DNA of 64,000 nt from positions 920,762 to 984,761 of the forward strand of contig NW_001865050.1 in NCBI RefSeq assembly GCF_000002865.3, given 5' to 3'. Both the position numbers and the translations under genes were made by a program. This DNA is from Monosiga brevicollis MX1. Taxonomy: Eukaryota > Opisthokonta > Choanoflagellata > Craspedida > Salpingoecidae. This document shows, in pieces, positions 34,131 to 45,992 of the stretch (the first letter of the stretch is position 1; each line of letters opens with the position of its first letter). Under the pieces are notes generated by a model. The model made no database searches and was not told the origin of the DNA. It was given only the letters and a program-made list of their open reading frames with translations.

Positions 34131-35115
34131 ATGTCGGGGTTTTCAGCGAGCGCCAAGCGCACCTGGCAGCAGATCCTGGGACAGGAGCCCGAGGAGGAGC
34201 AGAGCAGCATCATGAGCGGCGTATGTCCATGCCATGTTGTGTCCCAGTCTCATGGCACCTTCCATGCATTCGCTCGAGCTGTGTGTCCTTGGATGATTCT
34301 CATGTTTGTAATTGGCTCGCTCACCTCATCATCCGGTCTGCTCCAGCTGCAGAATGACGTCGATAATTGCTGCGGAGATATGTGCAAGCTCACTCGTAAA
34401 CAACGCCTTTATGGTTGCGCCATCTGCTTCTGCGCTGGCCTCGTCCTGAGCGCTCTGGTGAGGCGGGCCTCAAGGCTTCGAGCCCTGATCCTTCTCCTCC
34501 GCCCTGCCGCAGCACGCCCCGCATACGCACACCCGCGTGGGCTCTCACTTGATTTCCTGCACCTGGGTTGGATCCTCTGCGATAGGGCCTCCTCTTCTTG
34601 GGCCTCAACAAAATCGTGCCATTTGCCGTCTGTTATAGCCTGGGTACCATCACGTCTCTTGCCAGGTTCGGTTCGACCGAGCCTCTCCCTTGTTTGCTCT
34701 TGCTCGAGTTTCTTCCCATCAAGCAGCCATCATCCCCCTGCTCTCGACCCCCGCTCACCATCCGGCCTCGCACCTGTGTCTACCATCAGCTCTCTCTTTC
34801 TTTGGGGCCCATGGCATCAAATCAAGAACATGTTCAAGGTTCGTTTTGCCTTGCATGGTGCCAAACGCCCAGCAAGCTCGCAACTGGCCTCACTCGTGCC
34901 ACAATACTCTCACCTTTTAGGAAACGCGATGGATCGCCACCACGATCATGCTTATTGCCGTCATTATGACCCTAGTCTCTGCCTTGGTCATCAAAAGCAT
35001 TGGTCTCACTGTGCTGTTTGCCATCATTCAATTTTGTGCCGTCTTCTGGTACACCATCTCCTATATTCCCTTTGCCCGCCAAGCCGTCAAGAACTGCGCA
35101 ACCTCTTGCGTCTAG
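34131..35115 (+). CDS. SFT2D: SFT2-domain vesicle transport protein
   Basis: Four-span Golgi protein family acting in endosome-to-Golgi/SNARE-related traffic. Exon 1 (34131-34220) gives MSGFSASAKRTWQQILGQEP with an acidic stretch. Exon 2 (34353-34457) gives LTRKQRLYGCAICFCAGLVL. The following exons give GLLFLGLNKIVPFAVCYSLG, FLWGPWHQIKNMFK and ETRWIATTIMLIAVIMTLVS, then VLFAIIQFCAVFWYTISYIP and FARQAVKNC, with TAG at 35113-35115. The GPWxQIKxMF and SYIPFARxAV elements are hallmarks of the family. Introns are 130-180 nt. The ATG at 34131 lies just before the conserved cytosolic N-terminus. Confidence 0.9.
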
Positions 35116-35722
35116 GCAACCCCCCACGCTTCCAGACAGCAGGCAGGCAAAGTGCTTAGGTTCTCTCTCTCTTTCTCTCTCTCTCTCGCCATAGGCAGGG
35201 CATATACCCGCCATTTGATTTTCTCGTGTCTCGTGGTCGCTGTGGACTTGTTGTTAATTCATATTGGAGTCTCGTCCCTCCCCGGCTCTAGATGGGGCAC
35301 CTGTTTCCGGGCACTCTACTTTTGAAAGTACGACTGCAATCTTGTTTTGCCTTTGCATCATGTTCTTCTGTCCCTGTCTCTTTTCTCGGGCCACATGCAC
35401 GGCCGCCTAGTCTCAGGCTTGAGTTTGTGTTCCTCTCTTCCGAAGCTCAACACACATTAAAACTGAGATAAATTCGTGTCCACACCGAGACGTGCACAGA
35501 TAAAATCACAGGAAACAGGCACGGGTACGGGTACAGACGCACAGACACACAGACACAGGTGGCATGTCTATGGGAAAAGCACCTGATCTACCCAGGATGT
35601 GCTGCATGGGAGACGTGTGATTCTGGGCCTTGGGTATGATGGAAGATTCACGGAATAAATGAGCCAAGCTCGCGCATACACACGAGAGCAGTACAACAAC
35701 ACCAAGCCCGAGGCAAACGTCG
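35116..35722. other. Convergent intergenic region
   Basis: This lies between the ends of SFT2 (+) and the TPR-PH gene (-). It holds a CT tract (about 35160-35188) and an ACAGACACAC-like run (about 35525-35560). No gene is recognised. Confidence 0.5.
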
Positions 35723-38628
35723 CTAGTGCTTGGAGCTCAGTTGTCGAAACAGATTGACCGCATCGTCTGCGTACTCGCTGACGGATGCTCCGCTTGTCAC
35801 GTCTTTTGAACCCGCAGTACCGCCCGAGGCTTCATCCCCATTGTCATCTGCAAAAACCGGCAAAGGTTCCGCAGGTGGGCGAGCGGGGCTGATCGTGACC
35901 AATGGTGCCCCGTAGGCATCGTCCGCCCCATCAAAAGCATCAATGTCGCCGTACACACCCTCTGGTGAAGCCATGGGGTCGATCTCCTCCTCTGTCGTTC
36001 CCGGTGGAGGTGGCACCCCGTTGGCGCCCATGACACCATACGGATTCTCACCCTTGGGCTCCGTGCTAGGTGTGGCCACGGTAGCTGCCGTTGTGCCGTA
36101 TGGTGACTCTGCGGCATGCGCCATCACGACGGCACTGCTCGTGGGCTTGGCCAAGCCGACCCCAAAGTCTTGGATGGCTTGCATGTCGCCGTAGATACTT
36201 TCCTTCGGCTGGTCCGATGCGATGGTGCTGTAACCTGATGCCTTGGTAGTCGTCGGAGCTGGCTCGTCCACTTGGTCATACATGGACTCGGGGTCAGCCG
36301 CGCGCACCGCGGGCGCAGAATCATAGTGGGTTGAGGGCTTCTTGCGTCGAGTCGAGGGCACGCTATAGATATCCAACGGGGCTGACCCGTTGTCATACAG
36401 GGGGTCGTACCGTGGCTTGGGGACGTCATCGTCATCCTCAGTAGCCGCATTCGCAGTCACTGGCCCTGTCGTGCGGGTACTCGGGGGCGCAGCCGTAGTG
36501 TCAGTCGGCTTGGCATTTAGCGCCGCACCGAAAACTCCAGGCTCGTGATCCATCCGTGTCTCCATTACGCGCTTTGCAGGGGTTGCGGGCGTGGGCGAGG
36601 TCAGCACAGTCTCATCTTGCATGGGGATTGACTCGTAGGTGGCATTTAGGTAGGCACTGGACTCTGGGTCATCGTTTAAAGTCGCTTCTTCTGGCTCTGT
36701 TGTTGATGCCGTGCCGCTGCGCTGCGACGTCTTATGGGCTTTGTGGTCGACGCTCGTTTCCTGGAAGCCAGTGTTGGAATGGAAGAGATTCAAATTGGTG
36801 CCATCGTCGTTTTCTTGTGCCATTTGCACGGTGATGCGGTGTAAATAGGCATCGTCATCTTCATCAGGCAGCATCGAGGGTGCAAAGGTGGCCAAATCCA
36901 CAGCCTCTGGCTCATCAAAGCTCTCGCCAGCTTGGCCAGCTGCCAGGGGGGGGGGGGGCGCAGGGCAGGGTGCACGTGGGGTGAGTTTGAAAGCACGATC
37001 AGATTCAAAAACAATTTTGATACAACAGCAGCCCTTGCTAAGATTTTGACAAATGGAATGGTTGTGCTCACGCTGCACAACAGCGGCAGAACCAGAGCCA
37101 AATCGACAATTTCAGCCAAAATCCTTCACATTCTTGCCCTCAGCAAACAACAACCGCAAGCGATGAGGCAGAGCATTGACCTACCATAGAGAGGGTTGAC
37201 ATTGCCAAACGTGGACAACGTGGCGCCAGGCGGCTCGCTGTACTCCTTACGCTGGCTGGACTGCGTCGAGAATGTGGAGAGTGGTGTGTCAGCGGTGCCG
37301 CTGCGCGAGCTGGAGGAGGGGCCAAATGAAACCTTGCTGGGGCTGCGTGGGGCTTGGCTGAGATGGGAGGCGTGACTCGAGGATGACATGCTCTTGGTGC
37401 CACGCGAGGGCGGTGGGTCAGTCCCACCCGTGGTGAAGACGGACTGTACACCGCGGCGGGCCCGCCCAAAGGTGGAAAACTGCATGGAGCGGTGGGCTTC
37501 GTTGCGGGCCACAAGCAGTGCACTATGCCAGCGCTGGGCGTCGGCATCGTGCATACAGGAGAAGAAGTACCATTCGCCCGTGTCCAAACCAATGCGAATG
37601 GAGCGGCGGGCGTTGCTGATGCGCTCCTCGTTGGTGAGACTGACCAAGCCAACGGAGCTTGCCTGAATCATGTCCACGTGAGCAAGCACACCGGCCTGAG
37701 CTGCCGCAGTGGCGGCAACAGTAAAGAGACCCTTTGTCAGAAGGCCCAAACGGCGGTGCTCAGTCAGGCGATCGGGTCCAGCCACGCTGCCCGTGCCATG
37801 ATAACGGATCCACCCCGTGTAGCCTTTCAAGTTGGGTGGAAAGTCATGGGTGGGGAGTGGGGCTTGGTCTTCCTCCTCTGGGGTGCTGAGGGTGGCATCA
37901 AGGGGATCCGGGGCGAAACCAGTCCGGCGAAATTCCTGTTGGTGATACATGTTTCCGTCCTGCGTTTGGCGCAGGGAATAGTAATCATTGCTGACATTAA
38001 CGGCGGCGCGCGCGAGAATGGCTTCATCCTCGCGGGTGCCGGAAGTGGCCACCGTGCGAGCAAGGCGATGGTGATCAATGTGGTGTGCCAGGGCCTCCTT
38101 GAAGCGGCCAAGAGAGCCCAAGCAATTGCCCATGTTCCCCTCAACGGCCATGATTAGCTCGTATTTACCGGTGATCTGCGCGCAATCGGAAGCGTGTTGA
38201 AACGCGGCGAGCCCCTGTTCAAAGTTGCCAAAGTGATAGTGAGCCAACCCCAGGTTGTTGTAGGCGTTGGTGCGAAGGTCGTGAATGTTGGCACGGAGGG
38301 TCATGAAAAGGCGATCCTCGCGCGCCAAATGCTGTACTTGCAGCTCAGCATACTCGATGGCACGCAGCTTATCGCCGGTCTGGATGTAGCAACGGGACAG
38401 CGTTGCGTAGATGAAGCAGAGCACATTGATGGGGATGTTCGCTTGGTCGCGCAGAGCCCTATCCAGGTGCTCAATGGCCGAGCCGTAGTCTCCGGCGTTG
38501 CTGGCTTGCACGGCCCGAGTTACCGCGCCCATGACCCGGCGTTGCAATGGCGATACAGGACTACCAGGCGCGACCGGCTCGCGCTGGTGGCTGCTCAGCC
38601 GTTCCATGTCCACGGTCACAAAATCCAT
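35723..38628 (-). CDS. TPR-PH docking protein with a tyrosine-motif-rich tail
   Basis: Two exons (38628-37185 and 36939-35723) join in frame to 886 aa. The ATG at 38628 sits in CACCATGG; the open frame upstream begins with GTG only. Residues about 35-220 are TPR-like helices (NNLGLAHYHFGNFEQGLAAF; MAVEGNMGNCLGSLGRFKEA), GPSM2-like in feel. Residues about 262-375 form a PH domain (LKGYTGWIRYHGTGS to WYFFSCMHDADAQRWHSALL), with the expected tryptophan in the last helix. The tail has about 16 tyrosines in short acidic or hydrophobic contexts: YESI, YDPL, YSVP, YDQV, YGDM, YGVM, YGDI. These resemble tyrosine-kinase sites and SH2-binding sites as in Gab/IRS/DOK docking proteins. The overall architecture is not one I recognise. 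Likely recruited to membranes by the PH domain and phosphorylated on the tail (inference). Confidence 0.85.
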
Positions 38629-38791
38629 GGTGAACGGTGGGCTGGCAATGCCTGCCGACCCCACTCAGGCCTATCTCGCTTGCACCAACGTCAGGGCAAT
38701 CAAGCTTGTACCCTCACACAATGGACCGATTGACCAGCCGATCGCTCTCCCCACTCCAGCCCGCCCCGAAAGGTGCGTCAATGGAAAATTG

Positions 38792-38903
<112 letters not shown>

Positions 38904-40156
38904 GAATACAATGCACAAAAAGATGCTCCGCCCCTTTTCATTCGTCGATCCTGGGTGGGCAGAAGAGGGATCTTCCTCGAATCAAATGGAAGAGCTCGGT
39001 GGCTACAGGACAACGATGCAGATGCTTTGGCGGCTTTGCGTGCCTCTTCAGACACGGTTCCGCCCTGTACAGCCCGCCCCTTCTGTCAGTCAAAGAAGGA
39101 AGGCATTGCTATGGGCCAAAGCGACCATCGATTTCCTCCCTCTTTATGTTGGTTTGTTTCACATCCCCTGTCGGTGAACATGACCGTATCTAATCTCTGG
39201 ATACGCTGCCACGCTGTCTCATCCAGGTACGCCTCGAGGCACCAGTCTTCGCCCCGCCTCCCCTTAGCACAACCCTCCCAAAGGCGCGCCCAAGCCCTGG
39301 GCTCTGCCCTTCTGCTCTTCTCAACCTCTTAAGGATGTGAAAACGAAAAACGCAGCCGGGGGTCAAAACGTGCCGACCACCTACAACATGACCCCAACCA
39401 CATCCGATTACGACATCCAAAACGTCAGACGATTTGTATTGCATCATCGAGCGATTACGGCAGCGGCGGCGGCGCCAAAACGGAGAACGAACGGGCCGTC
39501 GAGTGGTCGAGGGTCCCCCGTACAGCGCTCGCTGGCGTTGGGTGGGAGGCGGGAGAGAGTCGGGGAAGAAGCTTTGACATGGTACTCTGCACTATGAAGC
39601 GAGAGGGAGGTCCAATGGTCAACCGTGAACGGTACCAGGGGCACTTGGTCGTCCCCACACATGACCCACGACCAGGGGCCAAGTCGTACCGGGGGAGATC
39701 AAGACAACGCGTTGTCAGCCAACACGGCGGGTTGCCCGTGTACCGTGTTGAACCGGGGGCTCGACCTGGTGCCGTGTCGCTATTTCAACGCAGGGGTCGC
39801 CCGTCACGAGCCGTTGTCTAGGCCTCGGTTTGATCATTGTTCGAGGTTTGGGTGAGCTCGGGGTGCCTTTTGTTCCCGCCTGTATTGCTAAAGGTGGGGA
39901 CCGACCAGCCCAAGTGAGTCGCTTGAACAGACTTTTTCTGTCCGAGTTGAGCCGATTGCGTTTGCCCATGCGCTCGCGCTCCTGGTGAGGAGGGTGTGTA
40001 AAGTCAGTATCTTTTTGGCCCTGCAAGAGCATCGCATTCTCTTCCTCGACCAGGTGGGTCGAGCCGAGCTTGCCGCCTCTCATCAAGGGCTGGGGGCGCA
40101 CCGTTCGTTCTCGTGTCTCGCTTTGCCTTTTCTGTTTCTTCCTTGCAAAGACCTGT

Positions 40157-40158
40157 GC

Positions 40159-40200
<42 letters not shown>

Positions 40201-40222
40201 GTGTGTGTGTGTGTGTGCGAGA
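40157..40222. repeat. Compound GT-GA-GT microsatellite
   Basis: A GT run, a GA run and a second GT run lie back to back, about 330 nt upstream of the SH2-gene start codon. Confidence 0.93.
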
Positions 40223-40551
40223 GTGTGTGCGCGCGCTTGCCTGGGTCCTGCTATCGGCTGGGGATATGCGTCGGCCTTGGTTGGCACTACATGGTGCTAT
40301 TTTTTTGGGTCCCTCCATCCCGCATTGCCTCTCTTTTTGAGATTCTTCCTGCTCCGCGCTCCTGCTCCTTTTTCAGTGGGAGCCCAGCTTTGGGGCTTGA
40401 TTGGTCTGTTCTCACACCACCCCTCCGCGCCACCCGTGTGTTGGCTTTGCTGTCAATACCTTCGGGTTCCCTTGTGTTTGTTGATAGTCGACCAGAGCAG
40501 AGGCTTGCTTGTCGCACGCCACACGCCTTCTCCTGGCGCACACCCAGGAAC

Positions 40552-41316
40552 ATGCAGGCGGCAACCAGCATGAGTGGCGGTATGCGTGCCACCAGCCGGC
40601 TGGCTAGTCGCACCGCCACCACCGAAAAACGTGGGCAGCAATCTTCCAGCCCCTCGTGGTACCGCTTTCACGATGACCTCAACAAGGCGCTCAACGAGCT
40701 CCATGGCGCCTCCAACGCCACCTTTCTCGTGCTTCGTGGTTCTGAACCCAATACCTATCGCCTTCTCGTGCGCTTTAACAAGGCCACTGAGGAATACTCC
40801 ATCCAAGATCACGGTCGCGGCAATGGCGTTCAGCTCGTTCATTCTGAACTGCTCTTTGATAATCTTCGCCACCTCGTCGATTTCTACCAGAGACCAAAGT
40901 CCATTCAGCACCGCGATCTCCCATGCGTTTTGCATAACGATCGCGATCTTCACTACCGGTCCAATTCAGCTGGAGGTCCCATGTTCGAGGTGAGCAGTCG
41001 TCATCACAGGGGCGAAGCAGTTGGCAGCCCCAAGCTGCCGTGCGTAGTGCCTCCTCACATTCTTTTCTTTTTTTCCTTTTGTGTGTGTGTGTGTGTGTGT
41101 GCTCGACTATCTTGCTAGCCTGAAGTTGGCTCAAGTAGCCATTATTACCATCGTGGCTCTGCCACAAGCCTGGCGCCTTCCCCGGCCAAGGTAAGCGTTT
41201 GAAGCCATGCCTTGGGATTCACGTTGAAGCCCAATTGCACAATTCGGGCCTCCTTATGGCTTTTGCCCGTTGCTTGAATTGCAGAAGCACGTGCAGCTGA
41301 CGCCCACTCGTCGAGG

Positions 41317-41378
<62 letters not shown>

Positions 41379-44300
41379 CTGCCACTCGTCATGACGTCCC
41401 TGCCGTCACTCGTCGACATACCTATGCCCAAGGTTTGTTCATCTGCTGCTGTCCAGTTCCAGTTCAGCTGGTGGAGTCGCATGTCCGGAGCCGCATCTCT
41501 TCTTTGGAATCAAGACTCAAAGTTTCGCACCTCGTGCGCATGTATACATGGGCTTGGTTAGGCTTGGGTGATGATTATCACCAACATCGAAACAGGCTGC
41601 ATGAAGAGTCCTACCGCATCGAGGAAGAAGTGGTGCCCGTCCACTCACCCCGACGCAGTTATTGGCAAGCTCCGGCACAAGTTCGGCCCATCATGACCGA
41701 GACAAGGTCCAACACAAGCGTACCCCCTGTGCTGCGCTCTCGCTCAGAGCCCGCCATCATGACCAACAGCCATGCCTTTGCTCAGGTACCGCTGAGCGTG
41801 TGGTTCGAAATGAATCCATTTGCAAAGGTCTGCCCTGGTGCTCACTGACTTACTGCTTCTTCTCATATGCATTTCCTTGATTCCGTTGCCAGCAAACGCT
41901 GTTGACGGTGCCCGAGTCTGACGTTGCCAGCTTTGCCTCACCACATCTGACACAGCCTACGGCTGTGCCGATGCAGGCCATGCCGTCTGCGGGCATGCCA
42001 CCACCCTCAGCTCAATCTTTTGCCACGACAAGCATGGCTTCCCAATTCTCCCAGGCTTCCACTGGCATGCACCAGCAACCCTCAACCCTGCCCTACCCAC
42101 CACCCACCGGGTGGCTACAGCAACAGGCTTACGAGCCTGCCTGGTGGCAGCTTCAAATGTCGCGTTTTGACGCTCATCGCCTGTTGAAAGGTTTGCGCCC
42201 TGCCCATTCCATCGCGCAAGGGCACAAACGCCACCTGAATTTCTTGCTTGGGCGTCCATCTCGGCCTCGAAAACTCCACTCACAGACGCAAAATTCTCTG
42301 ATTTGCAGGCATGCCACCTGGCAGTTGTTTGGTGCGCCGCAGCGAAAACTATGCGGACCGTCTAGTCTTGAACTATATCGTGGATGGACAGGTTTTTGAT
42401 GAATACATTTATCACGTACCTACCAGCGATGGCGCCTCAGGTAAATCGTGTGCTCTTATCCTGCTGTTCTATTCCGTACTGCGTGCCAAAGTAGACATTG
42501 CGTCTGTCGGTCGGGCCTCCTCTCACCAGCCTTTCTCTCCGCTTGCCGGCTTTGAACAGGACTTTACTTTGAACGATGTCCCGAGGTCATCTTCCCATCG
42601 GCCCTCGCATTCATGGAGGAGTTTTCTGGTCACAACGAGGTGTTCACGGTTCCGTTGCGGCCGTAAGTGGACCACGACTTGGCATCACCACTCTGGTTGC
42701 CCCCGCTCACCATAATGCACTCACCAACATGATGGACACACTCTGCGTCTTGATAGGCTTCCAGAGGAGACTTTTCAGAACGGCATGTTCATGGTGGAGT
42801 CGCCTGCAACCCCCATGTTTGGCACGGAGGAGAACCTAGAACGCAACCGACTGGCCAAGGCCGCAAGCAGCAACCGAAGTGACGGACAACACCGCCACCG
42901 CCACTACCGCCATCATCGTCATCACCATCACCACAATCGCGACCATGAAGATAAGCGCACAAGCCACGGCACTCGCCAGCACAAATCTCGTCACCGCCAC
43001 AGCCCCTCGCCCAACCTCATTCGCCGAGATGAGGGCACTCAGGTTTGACATACCTCGATGGCTGCTTTGTCTTGCAACACACTTTCTCACACCTCGCATC
43101 TTGCATGTGGCCACATCGCATGCAGACGACAGACGCGCAATCCCAGCCCCCACCAATGCGACGAGCGGCTAGTGTGCCTGAGCGCCCCCGCGCGGCGATG
43201 ATGGCGGCTGTAAGGCCAAAACCCGTTGGCCTCGATTGTTCGACTCGAAACTGTGCGTTGTGACTCATTAGCTGGTTGTTGGTTTGACCTGAATCCTCTT
43301 TAGACGCACCGTGCGCGCACCAACCCAGAGCTGCACACACAAGATCAACTGCACCCGCACACTTACGCACAGGCCCGCCCTGCAGAATCCCAGCAGTCCA
43401 CATATGCAGACATCATCGAGCCGCGACAAGGTCACATTGTGCGTCAAGCGTCTACAACCGTATGTTGCTCCATCTTTACATGTTGACCCTTGGTGCCTCG
43501 ATGTTTGCGACTACTGCGCTCACTGCATCCACACTCTTATCCACAGTTGCAGCCTCCCGTCGAGTCCTCGCAATCAAACATGGTACACATGGACGTGGAT
43601 CAAATGCGGCGACGACCTCGAATGCCTCTGCCGACCGAACAAACGCAGCCGCCAGTTCGACAGCCGCAACCCGAGATCACCGTGGAAAGCATTGCAGGCA
43701 GTGTGAGTTCACACCCACAACCCACCGAAGTAGAACCAACTACAACGCCGAGTGCCGCATCAGCAACAGCAACAGCCGCGGCCCCTGCCGCGGCGTCGAA
43801 CCGAGGTCTGAATCATCAAGCCACCGTTGTTGAGGGCCCTGTCGATGAACCCCAGTCGACAGCAACAGCCGCTGTTAGCCATCGGTCTGGCATTGCGGAT
43901 GCCCACGCTGTTTCTGCAGCACCCGTCTTTGCAAGCCCCCCACCATCCGTATCCGCTGCACCCCCGCCCACCAGCGTGAGCGCTGAGCCTGCCGCTGCCA
44001 CTTCAGGCGAGTTTCAGCGCGATGCGCAAGGGCACCCTGTACTGTCGACCTTTCCATACCAAACCAATACCGATTACCGTCGGGAGGACCAGTCCTCTCT
44101 GGCTGCTCCCCGCGCCCCCGAGTCTAGCCTTGGCAGCCAGAACAACAGACAGCGCGTGCTGCGCTCAGAGTCAAACGTGAGTCAAGAATCACACGACTTT
44201 GAGCCACACCCTTTTGGTCTGAACGAGGTTATCCCATTCTGGTACCGTATGGATTTGAAGATGGAGGAGGCCCATGCCGCCCTGGCAGGTGGCAAGACAG

Positions 44301-44620
44301 GCGACTTCTCCGTCCACCAAAGTGATAAGGCGTCCCCCTTTGCCGCCCTTTCCTACGTGGGCAATGACGGGCTGGTGGCCTCCAAGGACATCTTTTTCGA
44401 CTGCAAGACGGGCAAATTCCGACTTCAGGGCCGCAATGCTTGGTTCTCAACCGTGACCGAAGTCGTCCGCAATGCCTCCGACCCGCACGGCAAGCGATCC
44501 ACGCGGTCAAAAACTCGCCCCGCCACCATTCCCGAGGGACAGACCCTGCCCACGGACAATGGCATGCCGCCACCTCAAAATGCAGCCACGGAAACGGCCC
44601 CTGCCGCGACTGCGCTCTAA
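40552..44620 (+). CDS. Triple-SH2 protein with polyglutamine tract
   Basis: About eleven exons and roughly 990 aa, starting MQAATSMSGGMRATS at 40552 (the ATG at 40570 is also possible). SH2-1 (exon 1) is WYRFHDDLNKALNELHGASN, then FLVLRGSEPNTYRLLVRF; the phosphotyrosine-binding arginine can be aligned in LVLRGS. SH2-2 spans exons at about 42120-42690: WWQLQMSRFDAHRLLKG joined to MPPGSCLVRRSENYADRLVL, then YFERCPEVIFPSALAF. SH2-3 lies in the last exon: FWYRMDLKMEEAHAALAG, GDFSVHQSDKASPF, with His where the arginine belongs. Between the domains lie 19 glutamines, SRSEP-like serine motifs, a His-rich stretch and an Ala/Pro-rich linker. No kinase or other catalytic domain is seen. Probably a cytosolic adaptor reading phosphotyrosine. 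TAA at 44618-44620. Confidence 0.82.
41318..41374 (+). repeat. Coding (CAG)19 tract
   Basis: Nineteen pure CAG codons within exon 3 of the triple-SH2 gene encode polyglutamine. A pure run suggests recent slippage and probable length variation between strains. Confidence 0.95.
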
Positions 44621-45992
44621 GTCTTTTCAACCTTGCTCTATTTGCCCACTTTCCTGTTTTGTATTGTGTCGCGCGCTGCGACCAAAGGGTGTGTTGCACC
44701 AATTTTTTTTTCTGTGAACCGACTGTGTGCAATGCAAATCTATGATTGCCCGCATGCATTCTTCCGTGTGCATGTGCAGTCGTGGCCAAATTGGTCGTCC
44801 ATCTGAAATGTTGAGGCTTGGTTGCCTTGCCTTTTCCCGGTCTGTATAGAATGTATCGTTTGTCTGAATAGTACCGCTCCATGGGTAAGGCCTTGCACAT
44901 TCAATTTTTGATAATTGATGTGAGTCAACTGGATAGATGAAGATGGGCCCTTCTGCGTTATCATATCGTGCAAGAGTCGATCAGACACATCTCCAAGATG
45001 ATTTCAATTGGCTTGAAGAAGAAGACAAGACCTCTTCTTGTCGACCAGAACCACCAGGACGATACCAGATAAAAAATGCGGCAGGCTCGGCATCAAGCCT
45101 CGGCAAACACCTCGAGCCGGGTTGCGCCACACACCTGAGGGGCAACCACGACCGCGAACGCCCGGCGACGCCGGCCAGCCAAACCGCAGACGGCAGCAAC
45201 ATGGAGTTATGCAATGCAAAAGGGATTTCAAAGGCAACGATTTCCATCGTAGCAGGTGTCACGACCTCCAAAACAAGGCGCGATTCACGCTGCCCAATGG
45301 AAAAAGAGTAACCACGAAGCCCCAGCCGCTCGAGAACGGCATAGACAGCACGCTACAGACATGAAACATCACGCACGAATTGTGTTTCAAACGGCCCCAA
45401 CTTGGCTTGGTGAGGTAATTCAAACAAAAGAAGCAAGCGTAGAAGACAGGGAATAAGGGAGTGGAGAAAAGTCAGAGCTCATAAGAGAACACAAAGCCTG
45501 GATCATGGCTTGGGGCCCAGGCGCCACACGCTAAGGGGGGCGCGAGCACACAGCAAGCAATGACCACGAATGCCTAGTGCATGAGGATGAGACGAAACGG
45601 GGCCTCTCGCAAGAATGCCAGGTCCTAAGGTGACCCGCAGACACGGCGGCTTAAGAAGAGCCCCGACCCCGAGACATCATCATCCTGCACACAGAACAAT
45701 CAAAAATCAAAACACAAAGAGGAAAACAAGCAGCACCTGATTTGACCGTGCCCGCCACAGAAGAGCAAGGCACTTGTTCGATGCACGAAAGAAAGAGCAG
45801 AGACAGGGTCGATAGCAAAGGTTGAAGAAATGTGAAGAAGAGGAAAAGCACAAACAAACACAAAACAGCAACGCTTCCCCTTCGGAACAACGATAAGATG
45901 CCACCGACAAGGCCCGCGACAAGCTTGTGCTTGGCCTGGCAGAGGCATGCACCATCATCTGGGGTGCAAAGGTAATGCCGCATGGTTTGGGT
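44621..45992. other. Convergent intergenic region
   Basis: About 1.4 kb between the ends of the triple-SH2 (+) and methionine synthase (-) genes. The 44940-45370 part is open in several frames on both strands, but none starts with a good ATG or shows a domain I know. I see no RNA gene. Confidence 0.45.

Noticed and set aside
44937-45364. Overlapping frames of about 100-125 codons between the SH2 and methionine synthase genes
   Set aside because: Several frames are open on both strands, starts are weak or non-ATG, and no family resemblance is seen. A chance open stretch is more likely.
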